Source: Botryococcus braunii | Taxonomy: Eukaryota > Chlorophyta > Trebouxiophyceae | DNA: 12,500 bases | Direction: 5' to 3' | NCBI GenBank assembly: GCA_002005505.1 | Contig: KV908345.1 | Location: 673,849-686,348 of the forward strand | Part shown: one piece after another, positions 1 to 7,183 of the stretch | Position numbering within the stretch: position 1 is the first letter of the stretch | How the letters are laid out: each line of letters starts with the position of its first letter | Notes under the pieces: generated by a model | What the model was told of the DNA's origin: nothing | Databases searched by the model: none | What the model saw: only the letters and a program-made list of their open reading frames with translations | Made by a program: the position numbers and the translations under genes

Positions 1-90
1 ATAAGGTCATCATGGAACGCTAAACTCGTGGCCGACATCGCTAGTGAAGACATGGGACGCAAGAATGCATATGACTAGGATGATCAGGTG

Positions 91-223
91 GTGATCCAAC
101 ACAGAAGTACAAGTATCCCCAGCTGGGGATAGTTCAATGAACTTGGACTCGCAAGACCCCATCAAGGGTGTACACTTGAGAGGAGGGGTATGGGATGTGC
201 AGATGTATAGTGCACCATAGTTA
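91..223 (+). pseudogene. Possible C-terminal end of a Ty3/gypsy pol frame
   Basis: Just before the polypurine tract, one plus-strand frame reads SMNLDSQDP, then GVHLRGGVWD, and ends at a TAG near 223. Ty3/gypsy pol frames often finish with a short tail whose last codons overlap the purine-rich plus-strand primer, and this arrangement fits that pattern. No chromodomain or integrase motif can be recognised upstream in bases 1-90, so the assignment rests on position and the purine-rich ending only. Chance is a real alternative. Confidence 0.22.
178..190 (+). other. Polypurine-tract candidate before an LTR start
   Basis: The run gagaggagggg at 178-188 is followed by TA and then TGGGATG from 191. 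A purine run immediately before a TG is the usual plus-strand priming site at the 5' edge of a 3' LTR. No matching second LTR with the same start was found, so the LTR boundary is inferred. Confidence 0.35.
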
Positions 224-369
224 GCTTTTTAGAAAATGTAGGGGCAGGAAAATTGATATAGCGAGTGGGCCCAGTCTTTGATTGTGTAACGCACGTCCGT
301 ACAGTCATTTACAGTAACGTTGAGATTGACAAGGGTGGCGGCTAGGATCAGACATGGCAGAATGGTGAA

Positions 370-690
370 CTCTTGTTTTCCTGGAGCAAAGGCCTTGTGA
401 ATACCTTTGCCATTCTCCGCGTCATTTAATTTTGCCAGTGACTTTGTTTCGATGAAAGAGGGATCACCGGATACAAGAAAGTCGCTGGGAATCCCTCCGT
501 TGTTGTGGCAACGGAGGGATCGCGATCTCGGAATTTCTGTTGCGATGCTGAGTATTTTGGCTGCTTTAGTGGTTGTTTGACATTTGATGACCATTGGGTT
601 GCAGGGAGACTAAATATATTTATTGTTCAAAATACAATCGGTTTGCGTCAAAGGAGGTTGGTACAAAGCACACCTGAAGAAGCTAAGTGG
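370..690 (+). repeat. Dispersed repeat, copy A (interrupted)
   Basis: Bases 370-486 and 605-690 align with 2376-2570 and with the reverse complement of roughly 3300-3483. Shared words include tggagcaaagg, gtgaatacct and ggtttgc. The two blocks are separated by about 115 bp absent from the other two copies, so copy A carries an insertion. The parent is presumably a retroelement; no protein family was recognised in it. Confidence 0.6.
491..520. repeat. Perfect 12-bp-stem hairpin
   Basis: The arm atccctccgttg at 491-502 is exactly complementary to caacggagggat at 509-520, with a 6-base loop (503-508). It sits at the left edge of the sequence that interrupts repeat copy A. The ccctccgt core resembles Stowaway-type MITE termini, but no TA target duplication or second terminus was found, so that link is speculative. 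Confidence 0.7.
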
Positions 691-921
691 CAAGCAGTGC
701 TCCCAGCTGTACGATGATTACACAAGTCTGCGACAGGGAGAATAGGAATCAAGACCTAAACAAGAGATACACAAATTTTAAAGAGGTGGAGCTACCACCC
801 TAAGCCACCGTTCCAAGTCCAAGCCCCGGTCATGTGTCCGATACTGTGAGCAACTTTTGTTAGGTGTGTGCAGGAATGACCCTTGCACGAGGTGAACCGT
901 AAGAACACCCCATGCGCCAGC

Positions 922-952
922 TATATATACTGACGTGTAGTATATAGTGACG
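922..952 (+). promoter_or_regulatory. Possible TATA box with two TGACG motifs
   Basis: TATATATA at 922-929 is followed by TGACGTG at 931-937 and TGACG at 948-952. Arms tatatac (924-930) and gtatata (940-946) can also pair. TGACG is the core of bZIP-type sites. If 191 is an LTR start, this would be a promoter inside the LTR. It is weak, as such short motifs occur by chance. Confidence 0.22.
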
Positions 953-1014
953 CATCAGCGTGATAGTGTTACCATCACCGCTGTACACGGATAGTTGCGT
1001 ACACGCACTGGCCT

Positions 1015-1350
1015 CCTAGCGTCTCCGCTAGGTCCTTAATACCTCTTACGCCCCGAGATGGGTAAACGAGCATTCTCATGAGATGGGTTATCACCCACCC
1101 AGGTATTACGACTCTTAATTCAAGAGTCCCCGATTAATCCGGCTGTGAGGAGGAGGCCCGCACATCGGCAGAAACACAGGCTAAGCGTCCCAAACCACTT
1201 CGCCCGGTAACGCCTTTTCCCCCGCACACCTTTCGGTGTCGGGCTGGATTCCGGAAAGCGTAGCACAACTCAACGGCCTCGCTACCCCCGACCATACGTT
1301 AGTACCCACGTAGGACTGTCAGACTCCAGAGTCTCTTCGGTCATCGACCG
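1015..1350. other. Hairpin-rich block, possible structured RNA or LTR part
   Basis: Short perfect stems are crowded here: 1015-1021 with 1026-1032 (7 bp, TCTC loop); 1037-1044 with 1101-1108 (8 bp, enclosing); 1084-1088 with 1093-1097; 1110-1116 with 1122-1128 (7 bp); 1221-1230 with 1235-1243 (9 bp, one bulged base, TTTC loop); 1321-1325 with 1330-1334; 1338-1342 with 1346-1350. The tetraloops and the nested arrangement look like folded RNA. No hammerhead core, tRNA or rRNA pattern was found. Parts resemble, only loosely, the start of some plant gypsy LTRs. Confidence 0.4.
1027..1066 (+). repeat. Short direct repeat, left copy
   Basis: This 40-base block, from cgctaggtcc to atgggtaa, recurs at 2024-2070 with a 6-base insertion and a single G/C difference near its end. 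The two copies bracket the integrase remnant, about 1 kb apart. Confidence 0.7.
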
Positions 1351-1448
1351 GTCTTCCCGTAGGCAAGATCAGTTTGTGGAGGGTTTGCTTACAATATTTT
1401 TAGGACGATTTAACCATAAAGAGGAAAACAGCTAAACGTTATCAGGTT

Positions 1449-1990
1449 AATGCCTGGTTCAAGGGCCCGTCCCACGTGGCAGGGCGTGTTGCCCTTGATG
1501 GCTACCTGCTTCACGAGGGCAGGAGAGCAGTGCCAGATGCAAATGCATTTGGGTCCCATACCCAAAACTCCTACAAGAGTTTGCATGATAGCCCGTACGT
1601 AGAACACCTGGGTGTCAAGAAAACCCTGAAGTTGGTGTCCCGCCACTATCGGTGGCCAATTGCAATGTTGGCAAAGGATGTCGAGCGGACGTCCTGACTT
1701 GTCACACGTGCAACAAACAAACCAAAACAAAAAAAAAAAAAAAAAAAAAAAAGCTCCACATCTGAAGCCAGCGGTTCTTTTGCAACCTCTGGGTTTACCC
1801 CATGTTCCTTGGCATACCCATTACCATAGACTTCATCACTCAGCTACCTCAGACAAGTAGTGGCAAGAATGCTAATCTTGTAGTGGCGGATAAGCTGACC
1901 AAGATGGTTCAACTTGTGGCCACTGTCGGCCGTGTGACAGCCGAGCAAACAAACAGCAGGGCTGTTAGCGGACCATGTCCAATCCGTACA
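1449..1990 (+). pseudogene. Ty3/gypsy integrase pseudogene (family A)
   Basis: Integrase would insert retrotransposon cDNA into the genome. The frame from 1476 shows GYLLHEGR, then a zinc-finger histidine pair in LHDSPYVEHLG and KTLKLVSRHYRWP. The second half of the finger, CHTC, is in another frame near 1700-1711, so a frameshift lies between. After an A run, LLQPLGLPHVPW leads into the catalytic core; a further one-base shift restores TIDFITQLPQTSSGKNA and DKLTKMVQL. The first catalytic Asp (1829-1831) survives. The second Asp and the Glu are absent, because similarity stops near 1990 and the short repeat at 2024 begins. Expected integrase length is several hundred residues; only about 170 codons remain. 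Confidence 0.88.
1729..1752 (+). repeat. A24 homopolymer inside integrase
   Basis: Twenty-four consecutive A residues encode eight Lys codons between the zinc finger and the catalytic core. The run is a multiple of three and joins two family-like segments in one frame. It is either slippage growth of a Lys-rich linker or a remnant of a poly(A) insertion. Confidence 0.95.
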
Positions 1991-2023
1991 CGTACCAGCC
2001 TCGAAATGTCTAGACGAAGATCT

Positions 2024-2070
2024 CGCTAGGTCCGTAATATTAATACCTCTTACGCCCCGACATGGGTAAG
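2024..2070 (+). repeat. Short direct repeat, right copy
   Basis: It matches 1027-1066 apart from a 6-base insertion and one substitution. It marks the right-hand edge of the integrase remnant. The sequence from 2071 to about 2280 shows nothing recognisable. Confidence 0.7.
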
Positions 2071-2284
2071 CGGCAGTGTAAAAACGATCTTATATTGCTA
2101 CTCTCAATTTCTCCCTAGACCTCTCTCAAAGGTGTTTCGTCTGCAAAGTGACCCGTTACTCAGTTACCCAGATTCGGCAGTTTAGTTGCTCCAAGTTTCC
2201 TCTAGGAGTATAGATGTGATCTCGTTGTGAGATTCTCACTGAGAAGTTGCTAACGGTACGTAAGTCTCGGTGTACACGAAAAGC

Positions 2285-2337
2285 GATTACAGATCGTAAC
2301 CGATGCTGTGTATTTAGACAAACTTTTTGTTGGATAG
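2285..2337 (+). repeat. Partial direct repeat of 2585-2637
   Basis: Words such as agatcgtaac, tgtgtat and ggat recur in order at 2585-2637 and, inverted, at about 3235-3285. This adds a short out-of-order copy of the same repeat family just left of the large inverted repeat. Confidence 0.5.
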
Positions 2338-2392
2338 GTATCTCAGGTATATACGCACACATATCCGTAAGAGAACGCTTGCTTTCTTGGAG

Positions 2393-2936
2393 CAAAGGCG
2401 CTGTGAATACCTCTACCAGTCTTCGTGTCCTTCATTTGCGACGATGAATTAATTTTGGTGAAAGAGTGATCGTCAAGTACGAGAAAATACTAGGAGATTG
2501 TATTGATTGTTTTTACAACCGGTTTGCTTGAAAGAGGCGCTGGTCTAGAGTACACAGGGAGAAGCAAAGTGGAAGAGTGGTGAGAGATCATGACCGATAA
2601 TGTGTATCTAGGAAACTTATTCTGACGGATCACAGGAGGAGGTCATTGTTGCTCAATATCCAAACTACATAAAACAATAGGTTATGGGCCCACAACCTCA
2701 GATGACGTATGAGAGCGACATCACCGGCTTCAGTATCTGACTCTTGTGAGAGCAGCCCGGAGGTGGAGGTAGCAGTTCACCTACACCGCGTACAAATTCA
2801 AGTCGTGCCACTGCACTGGTTAGCTGATCCCAGCCTTGAGAGTCAGTTAAGAGCTACGTAGGTATACCGGACCTCTCCGAGAACTTTGTCAGACCTATTG
2901 TGCACCACAAAGACACATTACATTACAAGCTTCCAC
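2393..2936 (+). repeat. Inverted repeat 1, left arm (unrecognised retroelement part)
   Basis: This arm aligns along its length with the reverse complement of 2945-3483, with many substitutions and small indels. The innermost 12 bases, 2925-2936, pair perfectly with 2945-2956. One frame near 2605-2760 reads TYSDGSQEE, VIVAQYPNY and MGPQPQMTYESD; the right arm encodes a similar peptide, which suggests a once-coding ancestor. I do not recognise the family. Repeat copy A near 370-690 is a third relative. A gag or LTR-proximal origin is possible but unproven. Confidence 0.8.
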
Positions 2937-2944
2937 TCTCCGAT

Positions 2945-3483
2945 GTGGAAGCTTGTCAAGTAACATTTATTTATGAAGCATGACAGGTCTGAGAGAGTAC
3001 GCAAGAGGTTTGGTCGCTCACACTGACTCAAAAAGCTGCGATCACCCAACCATTGCGGTGGCACGACCTTAACTTGTAAAAGGAGCAGGTAACTACTACA
3101 TCCACCTTGAGGCTGCTTTCACAAAAGCCAGATACTAAAGCTGGCGACGTCGCTCTCACGTGTCATCAAAGGTTGTGAGCCTAGTACCCATTGTTGTATG
3201 TGATGTAAATATTGAGCAAATATTACGTTTTGTGATCCATCAAAATAAGTTGCCCGAATACACAATACATGTTACGATCTGTAACCATTAGAAAGCCCTT
3301 CCACTTTAATTCTCTAGGTGTACTCTGTACCAACACCTCTTTCAAGCAAACCGACTGTATCTTAAACAATCAATAATCTCTTGTGACTTTCTCGTACTCG
3401 ACTATCACTTCTTTCACCAACAGAAAGTTAATGTCACAAATAAAGGCCACGGAAACTGGCAAAGTATTTCACAACATCTTTGA
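2945..3483 (-). repeat. Inverted repeat 1, right arm
   Basis: Reverse-complement partner of 2393-2936. Read on the minus strand it gives TYFDGSQNVIFAQYLHHIQQ and MTRESD in one frame, parallel to the left arm. The loop between the arms is only 8 bases (2937-2944). The 3490-3630 stretch beyond the arm shows nothing recognisable. Confidence 0.8.
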
Positions 3484-3632
3484 TTCAGTAAAACAATGAG
3501 AAAAGATATAGCTTTATCTTACGATGCAAGGTAAGATGTGCAAATTGCAAGCTATGGCACCCGTCTCTCGCTAACCCGTGTAAATCTTTGGGCAAAGCCG
3601 TGTAAACATGAAAATCCCGAGTTCAACTACCC

Positions 3633-3655
3633 CGTGCAGTTTTTCGCCCTTCAAT
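3633..3655. repeat. 23-nt fragment identical to the gag-like repeat
   Basis: These 23 bases are identical and in the same orientation to 8715-8737, inside the gag-like repeat. A diverged relative is at about 11094-11116. It suggests a small remnant of the same element lies between inverted repeats 1 and 2. Confidence 0.6.
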
Positions 3656-3750
3656 CTTAAAATTAATTTAGGACACACAAAGTACTTCTGGTTCACAACG
3701 TATTCAAGAGGAAGACATTTTCCCCTAACATTTCATGGTGAAGTATAACA

Positions 3751-3909
3751 AATACCTTTTTGCAACAACAGGCGGGACTTAGCCCGAGAAGAGCTAGGTG
3801 GGCTGAGAGACTCCAGGAGTTCGACATACTTTGGATTTGGGAGCCAGGCAAAACTGACGTAGCGGACGCCTTGCCCAAAACCCCAAGCCTCGCGGCTTGG
3901 CGACTCTGA
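3751..3909 (+). pseudogene. Ty3/gypsy RNase H C-terminal fragment (family B, plus copy)
   Basis: RNase H degrades the RNA strand during reverse transcription. The frame from 3751 reads NTFLQQQAGLSPRRARW, then LQEFDILWIWEPGKTDVADA, which is the typical C-terminal end of the gypsy RNase H domain, including the conserved Asp of the VADAL motif. The frame ends at TGA 3907-3909. The N-terminal part of RNase H and all of the reverse transcriptase are missing upstream, so this is a truncated fragment of about 53 codons. A perfect 7-bp hairpin (3883-3889 with 3894-3900) lies just after the motif. The inverted partner is at 6246-6425. Confidence 0.88.
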
Positions 3910-4190
3910 AGAGGCCTCCTAGGAGTCCAGCCAGTGGAGCCGCCACGAATCGAGCGACGGGTCCGGCTGGACCCCGACGGGAGGCGCCGACCAAGTGAGC
4001 TCACCCACGAACCTCTCGAGTGTGAACCCCCTTCCTTGAGTTGGTGAAAGGAGCTTGCATGGAAGACGAGTACTCACTAGTGGTTGGGCAAGGGGCAAAT
4101 AGACGGAAGGTGCATTTCAGAATGGGCTATGGGATAAACGGGAAGAAGGGCAGGAAGTATGTTCCAGGGCATTGCAAGATTATGGATGGG
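3910..4190 (+). pseudogene. RNase H-integrase linker, plus copy
   Basis: This segment lies between the RNase H end and the integrase finger. It is homologous to the minus strand of about 5950-6245: both contain ggcttggcgactctg, the gggaggcgc stretch and gagcttgcatggaaga. From 4041 one frame remains open into the integrase, with ACMEDEYS and GANRRKVHFRMGYG. A similar peptide (GSRRIDGRCFSGMEYG) is encoded by the minus copy. No known domain was recognised here, so it is treated as pol linker. Confidence 0.6.
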
Positions 4191-4845
4191 GAAAGACTTG
4201 GGAGAAGGAACCCAAGACAAGATACGTTAAAGGCATTGCATAACCTCTGTATGTGGAACACCCCTGGCTTTGACAAGATGTGTGGACTGGTAAACGGGAA
4301 TGGTGGTGGCGGGGGGATGACAGAAAACGTGTGCGAGTATGTTGCTTTATTTGATTCTTGTCAAAAGGGTGAACGCTTCAAATAAGTTACCCACAGGACC
4401 CCTTCAACCCTTGTAAATCAATACCCGTGAGTGGCAGAGTGTCTCTATGGAATTTACCACGGTATTGCATAGGAGTAGCATCCGGAAGAACGCCATATGG
4501 GTCGTGGTGGACCGGCTAAGTTCGTGTGCACACTTTGTGCCCACCACCATTACGGCGGACGTCCTCAGTCGACTCATATAATGTGGCGGCGCTGAAAAGG
4601 GGTAAGGTGTGGCAGTATCATGGGTTTCCCGAGGACCTTGTCTCGGACAAGGATCCTAAGTTTGTAAGTTAAATTCTCCTAAATTTAACCGGCAGCAAAC
4701 CTGCACGGTTTACGGCCTATCACCCACAAACTGATGGACAGACGGCAGGGGCCAATTGGTTGCAACCGGGTCCTTGAGGATTGTTTTCAGGACTATGTTC
4801 AAAATAAACCTCAAGAATGGGAAAATCACTTGGCGGTTGCAACGT
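4190..4845 (+). pseudogene. Ty3/gypsy integrase pseudogene (family B, plus copy)
   Basis: Integrase of the same element as the preceding RNase H. The zinc finger is damaged: LKALHN is kept, the second His is out of frame, and SCQK is near 4360. The catalytic core follows in another frame: EWQSVSMEFTT, AIWVVVDRLSSCAHF and TITADVLSRL, ending at TAA. A third frame gives YHGFPEDLVSDKDPKF and TAYHPQTDGQTAGAN; a fourth gives NRVLEDC and NKPQEWENHLAVA. The first catalytic Asp is Glu (4450-4452), the second Asp is retained in SDKDPKF, and the catalytic Glu after GQT is Ala. At least three frameshifts and internal stops show it is dead. Homology stops at about 4845. Confidence 0.9.
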
Positions 4846-4880
4846 CTCCAATTTCGACGTCTCCATTTGTCGACGTCTCC
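4842..4880. repeat. Three-unit micro-repeat at the inverted-repeat junction
   Basis: The word acgtctcc starts at 4842, 4857 and 4873, giving a 15-16 bp period. It lies exactly where the plus-strand integrase ends and the minus-strand copy begins, and may be filler DNA made at the joining event. Confidence 0.75.
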
Positions 4881-5512
4881 TTTATATGTCCTTATATAGC
4901 AAATGGAATGTTTGGATCATGCCCATTGGTCAAACGAAATGGGGCTGGGTTCATGGAGGCATGCCATGTATTGTTTTAGGCAAACTCTGCAACCGTCAAA
5001 CTTTCCCATTCTTGTGGTTTATACCAGTTGTAGTGCTTAAGATGATCCTCAAGGATCCTGTTGACCCGTTCCGGCTGGCCTGTCAGTTCGTGGGTGGTAG
5101 GCCGTAGACCGTGCAGGTTTACAACCCGATAAATTTAGGAGCACTCCACCAACTTATCAGCAATTTTAGGAGCCCAGGCCTGTTAGAGACAAGTTCCTCA
5201 GGAAACCATGATACCGCCACACCTTATCAATTTCCAGCACTGCCCCATCATATGAGTCAGCCGTAGTGGTGGCACCAAGTGAGCACACACACCTTGCTAT
5301 TACACCACGACCCATATGACATTATTCCGTTTGCTACTCCTCGGCAACCCCGCGATAATAACCAAGGAGACACTCTGCCACTTTCTGGTAGGGATTTGCA
5401 AGGGGTGAAGGAGTCCTACGAATAATGCACACGTGTTTGAAGCTTTCAGGTTTCCACAAGAATCAAAGCAGGCAACATACTCCGGCACATCTTCTGTCAT
5501 CCCCCGGCCACC

Positions 5513-5517
5513 ACCTT
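5513..5517. repeat. Target-site duplication, left (ACCTT)
   Basis: The 5-base ACCTT is repeated exactly at 5716-5720, on the other side of the LTR-like insertion. A 5-bp duplication is typical of integrase-mediated LTR-element insertion. Confidence 0.8.
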
Positions 5518-5715
5518 TGTAACAGGGGTTCTACGATTGGGAGAACCTCATAAGGAGTGACGCGTTATACGCTCCGTAACGCACCAATGGTGTTGCTGCT
5601 CTCGGACATTGTCTTGGACAGATAGAGGTGTTATGATAGCGTAGTGACCCAAAGGCTTTCAATATGTAAGGATTGTGTTCCTATGTTTGCGGGCTCCAGT
5701 TGATCATCTGTTACA
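5518..5715. mobile_element. 198-bp solo LTR or TRIM/SMART-like insertion
   Basis: It begins TGTAACAG and ends CTGTTACA, giving the TG...CA ends and 8-bp terminal inversion expected of an LTR. ACCTT flanks both sides. Removing the element and one ACCTT rebuilds the uninterrupted integrase, as seen in the inverted partner at about 4296-4310. The element has no coding capacity. Its left third contains small stems: 5528-5532 with 5542-5546, 5562-5567 with 5577-5582, and 5582-5585 with 5589-5592. No relative was seen elsewhere in the window. A very short DNA transposon with a 3-bp duplication is a weaker alternative reading. Confidence 0.82.
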
Positions 5716-5720
5716 ACCTT
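5716..5720. repeat. Target-site duplication, right (ACCTT)
   Basis: Exact copy of 5513-5517, immediately after the TGTTACA end of the insertion. Confidence 0.8.
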
Positions 5721-5949
5721 TCCCGGTTTAATAATTCATACATCTTGCCAAAATCAGGGTGTCCCACATACAGAGGTTCATGCAATGCCTTTAGAATCGC
5801 ACGATCATGCTAGTGGCCCGGACCGGGAGATTCAGTAGTGGTAGGCCATTAGAAATCACAAGCTTGTCTTGGGCTCCGCCCCACAACTAATTCCCCATCC
5901 CTGACCTCCTAATGCACTGGAAATTACTTCCTTCCCTCCTTCCCACTTA

Positions 5950-6245
5950 ATACAAAGAGTGAAGCCTATCCTAACCGCACACCAGATCCCATACTCCATC
6001 CCTGAAAAGCATCTTCCGTCTATTCGCCTGCTTCCCCGACCACTCATCTTCCATGCAAGCTCTTCTCGCCAACTCAAGGAAGGGTTCACACTTGAATGGT
6101 GCGGGGGTGATCCCGCCTGGGCAGCGCCTCCCGTCAGGGTGCATGGGGACCCGTCGCTTGACTCCTGGGGCCCTTGGCTCCAGTGGCTGGACTCCTCAAC
6201 AGAGTCGCCAAGCCGCAGGTGTTGAGTTCCTGGACAAGATCTTGT
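5950..6245 (-). pseudogene. RNase H-integrase linker, minus copy
   Basis: Minus-strand equivalent of 3910-4190, with gagcttgcatggaaga and ggcttggcgactctg in the same order. The frame ending near 5856 reads WREELAWKMSGRGSRRIDGR and GIWCAVRIGFTLCIKWEGG. Part of this, the stretch encoding WCAVRIGFTL, recurs on the plus strand at 9362-9392. A 14-bp palindrome, gacaagatcttgtc, lies at 6233-6246. Confidence 0.6.
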
Positions 6246-6425
6246 CTAGACGTCGGCAACGTTAGTCTTCCCCCTAGAGATCTCCCAAAACCAAAGTATG
6301 TAGAATTCTTGCTGTCTCTTAGCCCACGAGGCTCTTCGCGGGCTAAGTCCCACCTGTTGTTGCAAAAGGGTATTACAGTTATGATCCGTGGTTACGATGA
6401 CTGGTTTCCCACCATCAACAACTAT
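6246..6425 (-). pseudogene. Ty3/gypsy RNase H C-terminal fragment (family B, minus copy)
   Basis: Read on the minus strand: GKPVIVTTDHNCNTLLQQQ, VGLSPRRASWAKR, EFYILWFWEISRGKTNVADV, then a stop. The TTDH motif supplies a conserved RNase H Asp that the plus copy has lost, and NVADV corresponds to the final Asp motif. An extra codon and substitutions distinguish it from the plus copy at 3751-3909. Upstream, at higher coordinates, no convincing reverse transcriptase continues, so this is also truncated. Confidence 0.85.
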
Positions 6426-6439
6426 CACCAACACCAGGG

Positions 6440-7183
6440 GATGGGACCGCCCAACTGGGGCGAGCCGGTCGTCTAAGGCCTTCCCCGCTACCCTGAGGTC
6501 GTTTGTCTAGTCTTTGCTGCCTTTTGGAGGGAATCCTTGCTCGATACGCAAAGATATGCAAAGGCTAGGCCGGTTATAGGATTGCACTTGTGTACACTCC
6601 TTGGGAGGGGATTGAAGTGGGTCGCCCACTCTGGGTGGGTGGTTATCTTCGAGAGGATTTGCATGACGACATGCAATAGACCAAAGGGGGGACCCTGTAA
6701 TTGAATGCGAGGAATTGCCAGCATTTCGGGACATTTACGTGAGACGCCCTTGGCGCCATACCGTATGCATGTGAAAGACATGTGGTTAGCTGCTCGAACG
6801 TGGGGAGCACCTCCCTAGGTGAGGGGTTCGCTTGCGCCTTTAATAGCTGGCACCACAGCATCTTACGCATAGTTGTCCATGGTTAGCGACGTTTAGAGGT
6901 CGGGGCACGTCGATCAAGGTGATCAGAACAACTATTGGCGGCGTAGAGACTCCCTACTAGAGAGTTGTAAGGTAGTGGATGGGACGAGTACGTTACTTTG
7001 GACCCCCATGGTTGGATACTCTACTGAGCTCATTTACACGGAAGGAAATTACGAGGGAACCATCACAGGGTAGGTCTGGTGGATTTGTAAACGTCTCCTT
7101 GCTATGGTGTCTTGCAGACCTCACGTCCACACTCCTTCCTAACTCCCTCACCTCCTAACAGTTCAAGAATGTCCGCTATTTCG

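Larger units (their letters stand above)
191..1010 (+). repeat. LTR-like non-coding retroelement sequence
   Basis: This stretch follows the polypurine tract candidate and contains no convincing gene. It includes one copy of a repeat family that recurs at 2393-2580 and, inverted, at 3300-3483. A TATATATA motif lies at 922-929, which would suit an LTR promoter. The 720-900 part shows nothing recognisable. The right boundary is uncertain because no TG...CA pair with target duplications could be found. Open frames on either strand here are short and match no known family. Confidence 0.3.
4900..5795 (-). pseudogene. Ty3/gypsy integrase pseudogene (family B, minus copy), interrupted
   Basis: Read on the minus strand this gives ALHEPLYVGHPDFGKM (zinc-finger His pair intact), then a 198-bp insertion, then MTEDVPEYVACFDSC, LLHPLQIPTRKWQSVSL and GLPRSS. 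The first catalytic Asp is Val (SLVIIAGLP). After further indels, PERVNRILEDH keeps the catalytic Glu, unlike the plus copy. It continues to NNTWHAS and HDPNIPF near 4905, beyond the part retained in the plus copy. Stops and frameshifts are frequent. Order and sequence match the plus copy at 4190-4845, so the two converge tail to tail. Confidence 0.9.

Noticed and set aside
229..717. Open frames of 121 and 70 codons on opposite strands
   Set aside because: No recognisable domain. They overlap a dispersed repeat whose other copies do not keep the frame.
1015..1350. Hammerhead ribozyme, tRNA or rRNA
   Set aside because: No CTGATGA core with a matching GAAA, no tRNA arm pattern and no rRNA motif could be seen.
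191..1400. Primer-binding site for a standard tRNA after the LTR-like region
   Set aside because: No TGGTATCAGAGC-like sequence or other recognisable tRNA-complementary site was found, so a 5' LTR cannot be claimed.
4041..4385. 114-codon frame as a separate gene
   Set aside because: Its C-terminal part is the gypsy integrase finger, so it is a surviving piece of a broken pol frame, not a gene of its own.
4842..4880. CRISPR-like spaced repeat
   Set aside because: Only three 8-base units with 7-8 base gaps, in a eukaryotic retroelement context; far too short for an array.
5518..5715. DNA transposon with 9-bp inverted ends and a 3-bp duplication
   Set aside because: The alternative parsing is possible, but TG...CA ends plus a perfect 5-bp duplication fit an LTR better.
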